Assembly (NCBI GenBank): GCA_023168345.1
Contig: AP025689.1
Span: 804,001 to 868,000, forward strand
From: Lysinibacillus sp. PLM2
GTDB lineage: Bacteria > Bacillota > Bacilli > Bacillales_A > Planococcaceae
Length of the DNA stretch: 64,000 bases
Direction: 5' to 3'
Each line of letters opens with the position of its first letter. Positions within the stretch are counted from its first letter, which is position 1. A program made the position numbers and the translations under genes. Below the pieces are notes generated by a model. It ran no database searches. It had not been told where the DNA came from and saw only the letters and a list, made by a program, of their open reading frames with translations. Below, piece by piece: positions 54,359 through 63,850 of this stretch.

Positions 54359-54847
54359 TCATTTAATAGATTGTCGTATTCTTTTTAAAATACGGTCCCG
54401 GCGCTTTCGTAAGGCGGCTGTTGAAACCCCATATTTTTCCGAAAGCTCGTCGTAAGTGTACTGGTAATAATAAAGTTCGAGAATTAATTGAAGTTCTTCT
54501 TCTTTTAAGATTTCTGAAAGATACTCAAATGTTGAAAGGTGATTGTACGGCTTATTCTTCAAATTCATATATTGAGCAACATTTGTCAGTTTATCTTTTT
54601 CGTAAGGTATTTGATGATCGGCATACCGATTATCATTCATTATTTCAGTATATATTTTGGTTAACATTGAACGATAAGCATATGGAGCAAATGGTCCTCG
54701 ATCGGGATCATATTTTTGCCATGCTTGCCAAAGTGCTATCGTTGCACATTGGCGAAAATAATCGTGATTTTTATAGACATGCGCTTTTCTTAAAACAACT
54801 GTAATCATCGGCTGATACTTCTCTAAAACTTTTTCAAACTCTTCCAT
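54359..54847 (-). CDS. Small sigma-70-family RNA polymerase sigma factor
   Basis: A 162-residue sigma factor. Region 2 is about 8-80 (YFRQCATIALWQAWQKYDPD and GPFAPYAYRSMLTKIYTEIM, which covers core binding and -10 recognition). Region 4 is about 105-160 (EEELQLILELYYYQYTYDEL, then SEKYGVSTAALRKRRDRILK, the -35 HTH). No anti-sigma gene is adjacent. Start ATG 54847 has GAGGTGCGA upstream. Its size and the neighbouring comK recall SigH/ComX-type competence sigma factors of other Firmicutes, a context-based guess. Confidence 0.85.
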   Translation of the reverse strand: MEEFEKVLEKYQPMITVVLRKAHVYKNHDYFRQCATIALWQAWQKYDPDRGPFAPYAYRSMLTKIYTEIMNDNRYADHQIPYEKDKLTNVAQYMNLKNKPYNHLSTFEYLSEILKEEELQLILELYYYQYTYDELSEKYGVSTAALRKRRDRILKRIRQSIK

Positions 54848-55168
54848 TAGATCGCACCTCATGCGACCTGTGCACAGATCAAATTCCTAGGTGCTTTCAT
54901 CGTAAATGAAAGATTGTTTATGGTGAAATTTGGAATTTGGGAGATTTCCCTAGAGGAGAAAGTCGGATTTTCGAGGAGTATTGGATTGATATTTTTAGAA
55001 TAAGAGGAGGATTTGAAGTTTTTTAAGGTCATATCAAAATACTAATTTTTATTATTAGAATTATCAGAAAAATAATTTTATAATAGAAATATATTCCTTT
55101 ATAGACTTTTAAACGTAAGTAAGAGATTTGACTTTATTAAAATATAAAAAATAGGAAGGGGCATTTAT
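54848..55168. other. Intergenic region upstream of ggt
   Basis: Divergent space between the sigma gene and ggt. It is AT-rich; GGAAGGGG at 55154-55161 serves the ggt ATG. No operator or terminator could be assigned. Confidence 0.5.
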
Positions 55169-56779
55169 ATGAAGTTTAATGCCAATTATCAGCCATATAC
55201 TTCTACGCGAGTACCTGTTTTTGCAAGAAAAGGGATGGTCGCGACATCACAGCCACTTGCGGCTCAAGCGGGACTTGATATTTTAAAAATGGGAGGAAAT
55301 GCAGTAGATGCAGCCATTGCAACAGCAGCAAGCCTAACAGTCTTGGAACCAACCTCAAATGGTATCGGCGGTGATGCCTTTGCCTTAGTTTGGATGAAAG
55401 GGAATTTATACGGCTTAAATGGTAGTGGTCCGTCCCCAGAATCCATTTCGATTGAAAAGGTGAAGGCTCTTGGGCACAAGGAAATACCTGTATATGGTTG
55501 GATCCCTGTTACAGTTCCAGGGGCACCAGCTTCATGGGCGGCTCTTTCAAAGCGTTTTGGAAAACTATCGTTAAAGGAAGTATTAAAACCTGCTATTCGA
55601 TATGCAGAGGAAGGATACCCCGTATCACCGGTGTTAGGAAAGTATTGGAATGAAGCCTTTAAGCTATTTCGTGAAAACCTACAGGACGAACAATATACGA
55701 GCTGGTTTGAAACCTTTGCGCCAAATGGGCGAGCACCAGAGCCAGGTGAGATTTGGAAATCATTAGACCATGCGAATACCTTAAGAGCAATTGCAGAAAC
55801 GGATGCAGAAAGCTTTTATAAAGGTGAACTTGCTAAGAAAATCGATGCCTTTTCAAAAAAATATAATGGATTTATTTCTTATTCTGATTTAGAAAAGTAC
55901 AAGCCTCAATGGGTAGACCCAATTCGAGTAAACTATCGAGGCTATGATGTGTGGGAAATTCCACCGAATGGGCAAGGGCTCGTTGCCTTGATGGCTCTAA
56001 ATATTTTAAATGGCTATCCAATTAGTGAAAAGGATAATGTAGATACCTACCATAAACAGATTGAGGTTATGAAGCTAGCATTTACTGATGGGCAAAAATA
56101 CATAACGGAGCCTTCTAAAATGACTATTTCGGTTGAGGAATTACTTTCTGAACAATATGGGGCAAAAAGGAGAATGCAAATTCATGAAAAAGCTCAGTTG
56201 CCAGAAGCTGTTGAGCCTTCCTATAGTGGAACGGTTTATTTAGCGACTGCTGATGAGGAAGGAAACATGGTTTCATTTATTCAAAGTAATTATAAAGGCT
56301 TCGGGTCTGGTTTAGTAGTGCCAGGTACAGGAATTGCCCTACAAAATAGGGGTCATAATTTTTCCTTAGATCCAGCCCATGATAATCGATTAGAGCCTGG
56401 GAAAAGAACATACCATACGATCATTCCTGGATTTCTTACAAAAGATAACAAGCCTATTGGTCCCTTTGGTGTGATGGGGGCATTTATGCAGCCTCAAGGC
56501 CATGTTCAGGTTTTGATGAATATGATTGATTTTGGTTTAAATCCACAAGCGGCAATTGACTCGCCAAGATGGCAATGGATTAAAGGAAATCGCATTGAAA
56601 TTGAAAAACAATTCCCTTCTCATATCGCAGAAGCCTTACTTCAAAAAGGACATGATGTTCAAGTAAACATAAACTCAGGAGGCTTTGGTAGAGGGCAAAT
56701 CATTATAAAAGATCCAGAAACGGGCGTTTATTGTGGTGGTTCTGAATCAAGAACAGATGGATTTGTTGCGGCGTGGTAG
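55169..56779 (+). CDS. ggt: Gamma-glutamyltransferase
   Basis: A 536-residue Ntn hydrolase transferring or hydrolysing gamma-glutamyl groups of glutathione or poly-gamma-glutamate-like substrates. It is made as a precursor that cuts itself at a Thr: here YSGTVYLATADEEGNMVSFI places the nucleophile at about Thr355. LKMGGNAVDAAIATAASLTV with LEPTSNGIGGDAFAL (about 35-75) and VPGTGIALQNRGHNF (about 385) are conserved. It lacks a clear signal peptide, so may be cytoplasmic, unlike many secreted homologues. The ATG follows GGAAGGGG. Monocistronic. Confidence 0.93.
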   Translation: MKFNANYQPYTSTRVPVFARKGMVATSQPLAAQAGLDILKMGGNAVDAAIATAASLTVLEPTSNGIGGDAFALVWMKGNLYGLNGSGPSPESISIEKVKALGHKEIPVYGWIPVTVPGAPASWAALSKRFGKLSLKEVLKPAIRYAEEGYPVSPVLGKYWNEAFKLFRENLQDEQYTSWFETFAPNGRAPEPGEIWKSLDHANTLRAIAETDAESFYKGELAKKIDAFSKKYNGFISYSDLEKYKPQWVDPIRVNYRGYDVWEIPPNGQGLVALMALNILNGYPISEKDNVDTYHKQIEVMKLAFTDGQKYITEPSKMTISVEELLSEQYGAKRRMQIHEKAQLPEAVEPSYSGTVYLATADEEGNMVSFIQSNYKGFGSGLVVPGTGIALQNRGHNFSLDPAHDNRLEPGKRTYHTIIPGFLTKDNKPIGPFGVMGAFMQPQGHVQVLMNMIDFGLNPQAAIDSPRWQWIKGNRIEIEKQFPSHIAEALLQKGHDVQVNINSGGFGRGQIIIKDPETGVYCGGSESRTDGFVAAW

Positions 56780-57140
56780 TAAATTTAGAGACGGACATGA
56801 TTCTCCACATCGTTTAAAAAGTATACAGAAATCGACAATGGAGAAAGAGCGATTTTATGATGCGCAGAAGAGTTACTGAAATCTGAAATATATATTAGAG
56901 ATTCTATATAGGGCGGATAAAATGAGAAAGCGGAAAGGAAAATTCTTTCAGCTTTCTTTTTTTGATTTTTCATTCGTGTAAGAATTGGAATATATATCTA
57001 AAAAAAGACTCATTTCATTGCTTTAATATTGGAATTCCTTCTTCTTTTGTAAAAAGTAAGGAAAATATTAGACTGATAGAGTTCAACTTGGGATAATAGA
57101 GTAAGAGCTAGAAAGATTTAACTTAGATAGGAGGATTAAC
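56780..57140. promoter_or_regulatory. Upstream region of SLH gene 2 with conserved promoter-like element
   Basis: TTGTAA (57048) and TAGACT (57070), 16 bp apart, with AAGTAAGGAAAATA between them match the element before SLH gene 1. A GGATAAT follows at 57091-57097, and AGGAGG at 57130-57135 is the ribosome site. 56780-57040 shows no gene; a GAGAAAG..GAAAGG..CTTTC stretch (56924-56958) can fold into the ggt terminator. Confidence 0.5.
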
Positions 57141-59471
57141 ATGAAGCATTTTACGAAATATCTTGTGCCGTCATTAATGGTAACGGCGTTATTTTCTACA
57201 GCTGCATTACCAGCTGGTGCTGAAGCGAAAGAGTTTAAAGATGTGTCGAAGGATGCAGACTATTATCAAACAGTACAAAAACTATCGGAATTTAATGTGA
57301 TTAGTGGATATAATGACGGAACGTTTAAGCCGAGCAATCTTCTAACTCGTGGTCAAGCGGCTACAATGATTGCGCGAATCTTAGAAGTTGATATAAAAGA
57401 TGTGAAAGATCCTGGTTATAGTGATGTTCCAAAAGCAAGTTCGCATTATCCGGCGATTGCAAAACTGACCGAGATGGGGATTTTAGAAAAATCTAGTAAA
57501 TTTAATCCGAATCGGCAAATTACGCGCGCGGAAATGGCAGGGATATTAGTAAAAGCATTTGATCTTGAATCGGACACACCGGAATCTTATCAAGATGTTA
57601 AAGCTGGCAATACATACTCAGAGGAAATCGGAATACTTGGGGGTCTAAGTATTACGAAAACAGAAGGCGATTTTCGTCCAGAAGATGGGGTAAAGCGTGT
57701 TAATTTTGCCGTGTTTATCGAACGGATAATTAACCTTAAACGAGCTGATAATAAGCCAGATTTATGGGATAGTTGGGGCACCTGGGATAGCCGAGGAGTT
57801 ATTAGTCATCCCGAAGATAATGAAGAATCCCCTGCACAGGAGGATAAACCCGCTGTTGACCGACCAACGGACATAAGTAATGTTAAAGATTTTGAAAAAT
57901 TAATGCAAATGGTAACGAGTGAATTAACAGAAGCAAGAACAAATGCGAAACCAGAGTTGGATACTTTCCTAGCAGTTGTTCGCGGAGGCGATATAGAAAA
58001 AATTGTGGAGCAACAGGAGAAATTAACTACAACTTTAGATGAGCTAAACTCCCTGTTAAAAGAAGTGAAGGAAATCTATTCTGACGCACAATCAAAAAAT
58101 AAAAAGCTCCAAAAGCTACAAGATGAATTAGCGAAAGAACTGGAAAATGCTCGCGAATTTGTCACAGAAGCAGAGAATGATTCCCACGACAAGAAATATT
58201 ATGAGCAAAAAATGGAGGACGCCCAGGATGAACTAGAGGATTTAACTGATGAAATTGGACGACATTTAAATTCTCAAGGTGGGAATGTATCGGCTTTAGA
58301 AAGATTGTATGTAGATATGGAATCAGCGATCGAAGAGGCAAATGAAGTGTTAGATTTATATCGTAAATCGGCCTCAAAAAAATCGTTGGAGGAAGAAGAG
58401 GAAGAGTTAAAGGAAGTATTAGATAAAGCAAAAAAAGCATTACAAGATCTTAAGAAAAAAATTAGAAAAGAAGGTGGAAGTGTAAGTGCGACCGGAACAC
58501 GAACTGCATCATTCGACGGTTTAGTAGCAGTGAAATCCTTCCTTTCTGAACCCGTGAATATTAACAATGTCGACGATTTAGAACAACTACTAAATAATGC
58601 AATCCGGGAACTATCAGATGGTCAAGATGCAGCTGATCGAATTTTGGAGGATTTAGTTGCGGCAATTAAAGAAGATGATTCTGGAGAAGTCGTTGAGGAG
58701 CAAGAAAAGTTAAAAATTGCATTGAAAGATTTAAACCAAATTATTCAAAAGGGACAAGAGATTTTAGTTGTTGCAAAACTAAAAAATTCAATGCTTCAAA
58801 GTGTAGAAGATAATTTATCAAAAGAAGTGGACCGAACGAGTGAGATGGCATCGAATATATCAAAAGAATTGAAACGTGCAAGTAATATCGTATCCGATGC
58901 CAAAGAAAAGTATGAAGATCAACTTTATTTTGATAAAGAAATGAAAAACAAACAAGCAGAGCTAGATACTTATATAAATGAAGTCGATCGGTTACTGGGG
59001 CAACCTAATCCAACATTGTCAGAAATAGATGAACTATACGAATCAATCGAAAAGGCTATGAAAGAAACAGATAAATTGCTCGACTCCTATACTAAATCAT
59101 CTGTGAATACATTAAGGGATGAAAAAGATAGCTTGAAAAAAACGCTGGATAAAGTTGAAGATGCACTAGAAAAAGTCCAAGATACATTTGAAGAACTTGA
59201 GCAAAAATTAAAAGATGATTTTGATGATTTAGTAGGTGAACAGGAAGCAATCATTGATGATCTTATAAAAGCTTCGAAGTATTTAGAAAATAAAAGTAAA
59301 ATTAATCAAGCGATAAACAGTCTAACGAAAGCTATTGAAGATGCAGAACGTCTAAAGGAAGAATACAAAGACATTGACGTCAAAGTGCTAGATCGCAACA
59401 AAAAAAATCTAGACGAAGCCATCAAACGAGCAGAAAAAGAAATTGATCGCCTAAGCGATAAACTTAAATAG
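57141..59471 (+). CDS. Large SLH-domain surface protein with duplicated coiled-coil module
   Basis: A 776-residue exported protein. A signal peptide (about 1-28, LPAGAEAKE) precedes three SLH domains (about 30-205: VISGYNDGTFKPSNLLTRGQ and two more). A WDSWGTWDSRGV linker matches the paralogue at 39168. Two related helical modules follow, about 245-450 and 480-700. Each begins DFEKL/DLEQL, has EEQEKLxxxLxxLN, KxxxLQxxxxxLxKE and YYEQKM/YFDKEM, and ends LDKAKKALQDLKKK or LDKVEDALEKVQD. A final acidic helix matches the end of the short paralogue. So the gene grew by internal duplication. Likely a rod-like cell-wall protein. Confidence 0.92.
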   Translation: MKHFTKYLVPSLMVTALFSTAALPAGAEAKEFKDVSKDADYYQTVQKLSEFNVISGYNDGTFKPSNLLTRGQAATMIARILEVDIKDVKDPGYSDVPKASSHYPAIAKLTEMGILEKSSKFNPNRQITRAEMAGILVKAFDLESDTPESYQDVKAGNTYSEEIGILGGLSITKTEGDFRPEDGVKRVNFAVFIERIINLKRADNKPDLWDSWGTWDSRGVISHPEDNEESPAQEDKPAVDRPTDISNVKDFEKLMQMVTSELTEARTNAKPELDTFLAVVRGGDIEKIVEQQEKLTTTLDELNSLLKEVKEIYSDAQSKNKKLQKLQDELAKELENAREFVTEAENDSHDKKYYEQKMEDAQDELEDLTDEIGRHLNSQGGNVSALERLYVDMESAIEEANEVLDLYRKSASKKSLEEEEEELKEVLDKAKKALQDLKKKIRKEGGSVSATGTRTASFDGLVAVKSFLSEPVNINNVDDLEQLLNNAIRELSDGQDAADRILEDLVAAIKEDDSGEVVEEQEKLKIALKDLNQIIQKGQEILVVAKLKNSMLQSVEDNLSKEVDRTSEMASNISKELKRASNIVSDAKEKYEDQLYFDKEMKNKQAELDTYINEVDRLLGQPNPTLSEIDELYESIEKAMKETDKLLDSYTKSSVNTLRDEKDSLKKTLDKVEDALEKVQDTFEELEQKLKDDFDDLVGEQEAIIDDLIKASKYLENKSKINQAINSLTKAIEDAERLKEEYKDIDVKVLDRNKKNLDEAIKRAEKEIDRLSDKLK

Positions 59472-59576
59472 TAGAAAATCATATGATTTAACTGATTCTG
59501 ATAATTTGGCGTGGTATAACAAGACAACTTATAGAGATAAACTAAGGGGTCAAAAAAGGCTCAAAGGTTATTCGTG

Positions 59577-59606
59577 AAGGAAAGCTGAAAAATGCTTTCC
59601 TTTTTT
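59577..59606 (+). terminator. Rho-independent terminator, insertion point of the intron
   Basis: AAGGAAAGC (59577-59585) and GCTTTCCTT (59594-59602) form a 9-bp stem and lead into a T run. The intron begins four bases later. Confidence 0.9.
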
Positions 59607-60086
59607 ATTGTGTGCCAGGCATGGCAACTATCTAGGTGGTGAAAGTCCACTGTGGGGGTACACATCGACCAACCACTAAGGAAGCGCAAGGTACTTATCG
59701 TGAGATAAGGGCTGGAGGAAGCGTGGAATAAAATCTTGGCTCGACGAACAGAAATCTGATACCAAGGCTCTACAAAGGGATAAGGCTCCAATACAAGTCA
59801 AAGTCCAAAAGATGTGCGTAACTTTGTAGGGTAAATCAGGCGAGTAAAAGAGGAAAGATAGTTGTCTTACCCTGGGAGGTCTTGCGGATGTATAAAAAAT
59901 ACAGTCGAAAACGGTTAGTCGCAAGAAGTCAGCAGAAGCCATAGTAATGACCATTGGTCATGAAGGGCCGAACAATTTATAGTGTTTCAACACCACAAAT
60001 GCGTAAGCGACGGACTCCGAATGTGTTAATGGTGAAAGTATGAGCGTATCTCAAATGATAACCAAAATGGAGGTATTACTTACTAC

Positions 60087-61325
60087 GTGAGAGGAAATGG
60101 AGAAACGAGTGTGCAACTTTTAGAAAAGATTCTAAGCAATCAAAATATGAATGAAGCCTACTTACGTGTCTATAGAAATAAAGGTGCAAGTGGGGTCGAT
60201 GGAATAACGGTTGATGAACTTAAACAGTATCTGAAAGAGAACAAGGATGAACTACGTCAGCGCATCAGAACTAGAAAATACCAACCACAAGCTGCCTTAC
60301 GAGTGGAAATCCCAAAAGAAAATGGAAAGATGCGCAAACTGGGAATACCAACAGTAGTGGATAGGGTGGTTCAACAGGCAATTCATCAAGTACTCAGTCC
60401 GATATTTGAAAAAGAGTTTAGTGAATACAGTTACGGTTTTAGACCAAATAGAAGTTGTGAGATGGCAATCATAAAAAGTCTCGAATTTCTGAATGATGGA
60501 TACGATTGGATAGTGGACATTGACCTTGAAAGATTTTTCGACACAGTCAACCATGATAAACTCATGCGAATCATATCCAATACAATCGATGATGGAGATG
60601 TCATTTCTTTAATTAGAAAATACTTGGTCAGTGGGGTCTTGGTAAAGGGTAAATATGAGGAAACACCGATTGGAACTCCGCAAGGAGGAAACCTCAGTCC
60701 ACTATTAAGTAACATAATGTTGAATGAACTGGACAAGGAACTAGAAAGTAGAGGACTCCATTTCGTGAGATATGCGGATGACGCTCTTATCTTTGTGAAG
60801 AGTGAGAAAGCTGCAAATAGAGTGATGGAATCAGTCGTGAAGTTTATAGAAAAGAAATTAGGGCTGATAGTCAATGCAGAAAAGAGTAAAATCGCTCGTC
60901 CAAAAGACTTAAAATTCCTGGGGTTTGGATATTACTACGATTCAAAAGACAAGAAATATCAAGTTCGACCACATACAATCTCAGTACAGAAATTTAAAAG
61001 GAAACTTCGACAACTAACAAAGCGAAACTGGAGCATTCCGTTAGACTACCGAATATTGAAACTAAAACAAGTAATATTTGGTTGGGTAAATTACTTTAGA
61101 ACTGCAAACATGAAAACGGCTATGCGTGAAATTGATAAGAAACTACGCTCAAGAATAAGAGTAATCATTTGGAAACAGTGGAAGGTACCAAGAAAACAGA
61201 TAAGGTCACTAATCCAATTGGGGATACCCGAAGAAGAAGCCAAGGGCTTAACATTCTGTAGGAAAGGTTATCGATTTATCGGATTATCTAAAGTTGTTCA
61301 AAGAGCAATTTCAAATAAAGGCTAG
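60087..61325 (+). CDS. ltrA: Group II intron reverse transcriptase/maturase
   Basis: A 412-residue LtrA-type protein. RT blocks include NKGASGVDGITVDELK (about 33), RKLGIPTVVDRVVQQAIHQV (about 83), YSYGFRPNRSC (about 114), VDIDLERFFDTVNHD (about 140), TPIGTPQGGNLSPLLSNIML (about 194) and the catalytic FVRYADDALIF (about 230). The maturase/thumb (about 300-370) includes IFGWVNYFRTANMK. The protein ends there: no HNH endonuclease domain. It splices and reverse-transcribes its own intron. The GTG start is uncertain; a GTG about 24 bases further in is an alternative. Confidence 0.92.
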   Translation: MRGNGETSVQLLEKILSNQNMNEAYLRVYRNKGASGVDGITVDELKQYLKENKDELRQRIRTRKYQPQAALRVEIPKENGKMRKLGIPTVVDRVVQQAIHQVLSPIFEKEFSEYSYGFRPNRSCEMAIIKSLEFLNDGYDWIVDIDLERFFDTVNHDKLMRIISNTIDDGDVISLIRKYLVSGVLVKGKYEETPIGTPQGGNLSPLLSNIMLNELDKELESRGLHFVRYADDALIFVKSEKAANRVMESVVKFIEKKLGLIVNAEKSKIARPKDLKFLGFGYYYDSKDKKYQVRPHTISVQKFKRKLRQLTKRNWSIPLDYRILKLKQVIFGWVNYFRTANMKTAMREIDKKLRSRIRVIIWKQWKVPRKQIRSLIQLGIPEEEAKGLTFCRKGYRFIGLSKVVQRAISNKG

Positions 61326-61389
61326 AGCAGAGGGGAATACCCTCTGCTCTACAACGTTACTTAAAAGTACACACTGTAATATGAATTGA

Positions 61390-61422
61390 AACGCCGTATA
61401 CGAGATCCGTACGTACGGTGTT
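61390..61422 (+). ncRNA. Group II intron domain V
   Basis: AACGCCGTA and TACGGTGTT pair over 9 bp (one G-T), then TACG, the bulge and CGTA(C) close a short upper stem with an AGATC-type loop. This is the catalytic hairpin of group II introns. It lies 65 bp after the maturase stop, at the expected place. Confidence 0.85.
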
Positions 61423-61539
61423 GTGAGAGGGGCGAAAATTAGTTAACTTATTTTCCCTCTACTCGATTGGTAATTAGGTAAAACTGAAGGTGGATAAAAC
61501 AAGACGCTGGGTGGACATAGCAATGGGAATCGAGTGAAT

Positions 61540-62340
61540 AAAATCCGTCTGCGCCATGGACAAAACTTAAGTGAGTGGACAAAACGAAGAAGTGAACGGA
61601 CAAAAGAAGGTACTGGTTGGACAAAACAATGAAGCGAGTGGACAAAATCCGTCTGCGAATGGACAAAACTTGGTGAGTGGACAAAACGAAGCAGTGAACG
61701 GACAAAAGATGGCACTGTGTGGATAATACAATGAAGCGAGTGGACAAAATCCGTCTGCGAATGGACAAAACTTAAGTGTGTGGACAAAACGAAGAAGTGA
61801 ACGGACAAAAGATGTCACTGGGTGGACAAAACAAACAAGCGAGTGGACAAAATCCGTCTGCGAATGGACAAAACTTAAGTGTGTGGACAAAACGAAGAAG
61901 TGAACGGACAAAAGATGGTACTGGTTGGACAAAACAATGAAGCGAGTGGACAAAATCCGTCTGTGAATGAACAAAACTTAAGTAAGTGAACAAAACGAAG
62001 AAGTGAACGGACAAAAGATGGTACAGGGTGGACAAAACAATGAAGCGAGTGGACAAAATCCGTCTGTGAATGAACAAAACTTAAGTAAGTGAACAAAACG
62101 AAGAAGTGAACGGACAAAAGATGGTACAGGGTGGACAAAACAAACAAGCGAGTGGACAAAATCCGTCTGTGAATGGACAAAACTTGGTGAGTGGACAAAA
62201 CGAAGAAGTGAACGGACAAAAGATGGTCCTGATTGGACAAAACAATGGAGCAAGTGGACAAAATCCGTCTGCGAATGGACAAAACTTGGTGAGTGGACAA
62301 AATATCAGCTGGTTGAACAAAAATATGCTAGGTACTCGTT
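61540..62340. repeat. 103-bp tandem repeat array made of about 21-bp GGACAAAA subunits
   Basis: CCGTCTG recurs at 61545, 61649, 61751, 61854, 61957, 62060, 62163 and 62265, a period of 102-104 bp. Each unit is five subunits of about 21 bp that begin GGACAAAA (followed by TCCGTCTGCGAAT, CTTAAGTGAGT, CGAAGAAGTGAAC, GATGGTACTGGTT or CAATGAAGCGAGT). About 40 GGACAAAA words result. It begins about 75 bp after the group II intron and ends at the next array's flank. Confidence 0.93.
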
Positions 62341-62451
62341 AAAATATTGGGATTAGTACACCTCTATAAATTCTGTTTAATCCTATAAAAAATAATAGTA
62401 ATTAAAATGAATCGTTTTAGTATGGTCAATCGTAGATTAATATGGACGTAT

Positions 62452-63535
62452 AAAGCGGATGGTCAAGCAGTCCAATTTTCGGGCGGATAGGTCATCGATT
62501 GAATCACAGGGCTCGCGGATTGGAGTGCTTATCTTGTTGATTGGGTCACATGCTGCATGTTTTGTGTAGATAAAAATTATTCGGGCGGATAGGTCAACGA
62601 TTGGATCACATGACTCGCGGATCGGAGTGCTTATCTTGTTGATTAGGTCACATGCTGCATTGTTTTGTGCAGATAAAAATTATTCGAGCGGATAGGTCAT
62701 CGATTGGATCACATGAGTCACGGACTTGATCATTTATCTGATTAATGGGTCGCATAAGCTTCCTTATGATCAGATAAAAGTATTTAGAGCGGATACCAAT
62801 TCGATTGGATCATATATCTAGAAGAGTGGAGCGGTTACCAAGCTATTTGGCTCACTTAGCCCGAGATTGGAGCACTTATCTGATTAATGGGTCGCATAAG
62901 CTTCCTTTTGATCAGATAAAAGTATTTAGAGCGGATACCAATTAGATTGGATCACATATCTCGAAGATTGGAGCGGATACCAAGCAGATTGGAGCACTTA
63001 GCCCGAGATTGGATCATTTATCTGATTAATGGGTCGCATAAGCTTCCTTATGATCAGATAAAAGTATTTAGAGCGGATACCAATTCGATTGGATCATATA
63101 TCTAGAAGAGTGGAGCGGTTACCAAGCTATTTGGAGCACTTAGCCCGAGATTGGAGCACTTATCTGATTAATGGGTCGCATAAGCTTCCTTATGATCAGA
63201 TAAAAGTATTTAGAGCGGATACCAATTAGATTGGGTCACATATCTCGAAGAGTGAAGCGGTTACCAAGCTATTTGGAGCACTTAGCCCGAGATTGGAGCA
63301 CTTATCTGATTAATGGGTCGCATAAGCTTCCTTATGATCAGATAAAAGTATTTAGAGCGGATACCAATTAGATTGGATCACATATCTCGAAGATTGGAGC
63401 GGGTACCATGCTGTTTGGAGCGGTTACCAAGCTGTTTGGAGCACTTAGCCCGAGATTGGAGCACTTAGTTTGGATCACTTATCCCTAAACTGGAGCACTT
63501 AAGCCCAAAACTGGATAACTTATCCAGAAGAGCTT
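62452..63535. repeat. Tandem repeat array with 102-bp and 142-bp units
   Basis: Two units of 102-103 bp (GCGGATAGGTCA at 62483, 62585 and 62688) are followed by five units of exactly 142 bp (GGGTCGCATAAGC at 62747, 62889, 63031, 63173, 63315). Each long unit holds a nested hairpin: TTATCTGAT..ATCAGATAA outside and CATAAG-CTTC-CTTATG inside, followed by TTGGAGC/TTGGATCA-rich sequence. The end (63420-63535) decays into GATTGGAGCACTTA-type words. Confidence 0.93.
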
Positions 63536-63678
63536 CAATCACTATCCAATAGCACCAATCATACTTAACCAACTGCTCCATATTCATCCTAAAAATTAAC
63601 GTCAACTGCCCCGTGTTACAGGATTTAAGCGACTTTATCGATCTATTTAAAATTTTTTTATTTTAGTAGAGTGATTTA

Positions 63679-63849
63679 ATGCGTTTTTGTAAAAAGCATG
63701 GTAAACTGATTTGTGATAATGAACAATTATTTGAACCGATAGTTCAAAAGGTAAGTAATACCCTTAATTTAGCGCTTACATTTTCAAATCTTGTTCATTT
63801 TTCACAAGAATTGGGTAGTGCTTGTATATGTTTTGTACTAGTAGTCTAA
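63679..63849 (+). CDS. Possible small protein (56 residues)
   Basis: An ATG frame encodes MRFCKKHGKLICDNEQLFEP and continues to a hydrophobic end (CICFVLVV). The ribosome site is weak (GAGTGA). There is no recognised family, and it may be chance in an AT-rich region. Confidence 0.2.
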   Translation: MRFCKKHGKLICDNEQLFEPIVQKVSNTLNLALTFSNLVHFSQELGSACICFVLVV

Positions 63850-63850
63850 T

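Larger units (their letters stand above)
59610..61467 (+). mobile_element. Group II intron, class C type, with its reverse transcriptase
   Basis: The 5' end GTGTGCC fits the group II GUGYG rule. About 480 bases of structured RNA precede the open reading frame, followed by domain V (61390-61422) and a domain VI-like tail, GTGAGAGGGGCG to TTCCCTCTACTCGAT, placing the 3' end near 61467. Insertion immediately after a terminator hairpin and a maturase without endonuclease domain are both traits of class C introns. The exact 3' edge is estimated from the usual ending. Confidence 0.88.

Noticed and set aside
61443-62342. Overlapping His/Phe/Ser-rich minus-strand frames in the 103-bp array
   Set aside because: They are a by-product of repeat composition (period 103, frame cycling), with no start signals and several overlapping frames open at once.
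47711-63535. Possible CRISPR arrays
   Set aside because: All three arrays have units that repeat along their whole length with no unique spacers, and no cas gene is present.
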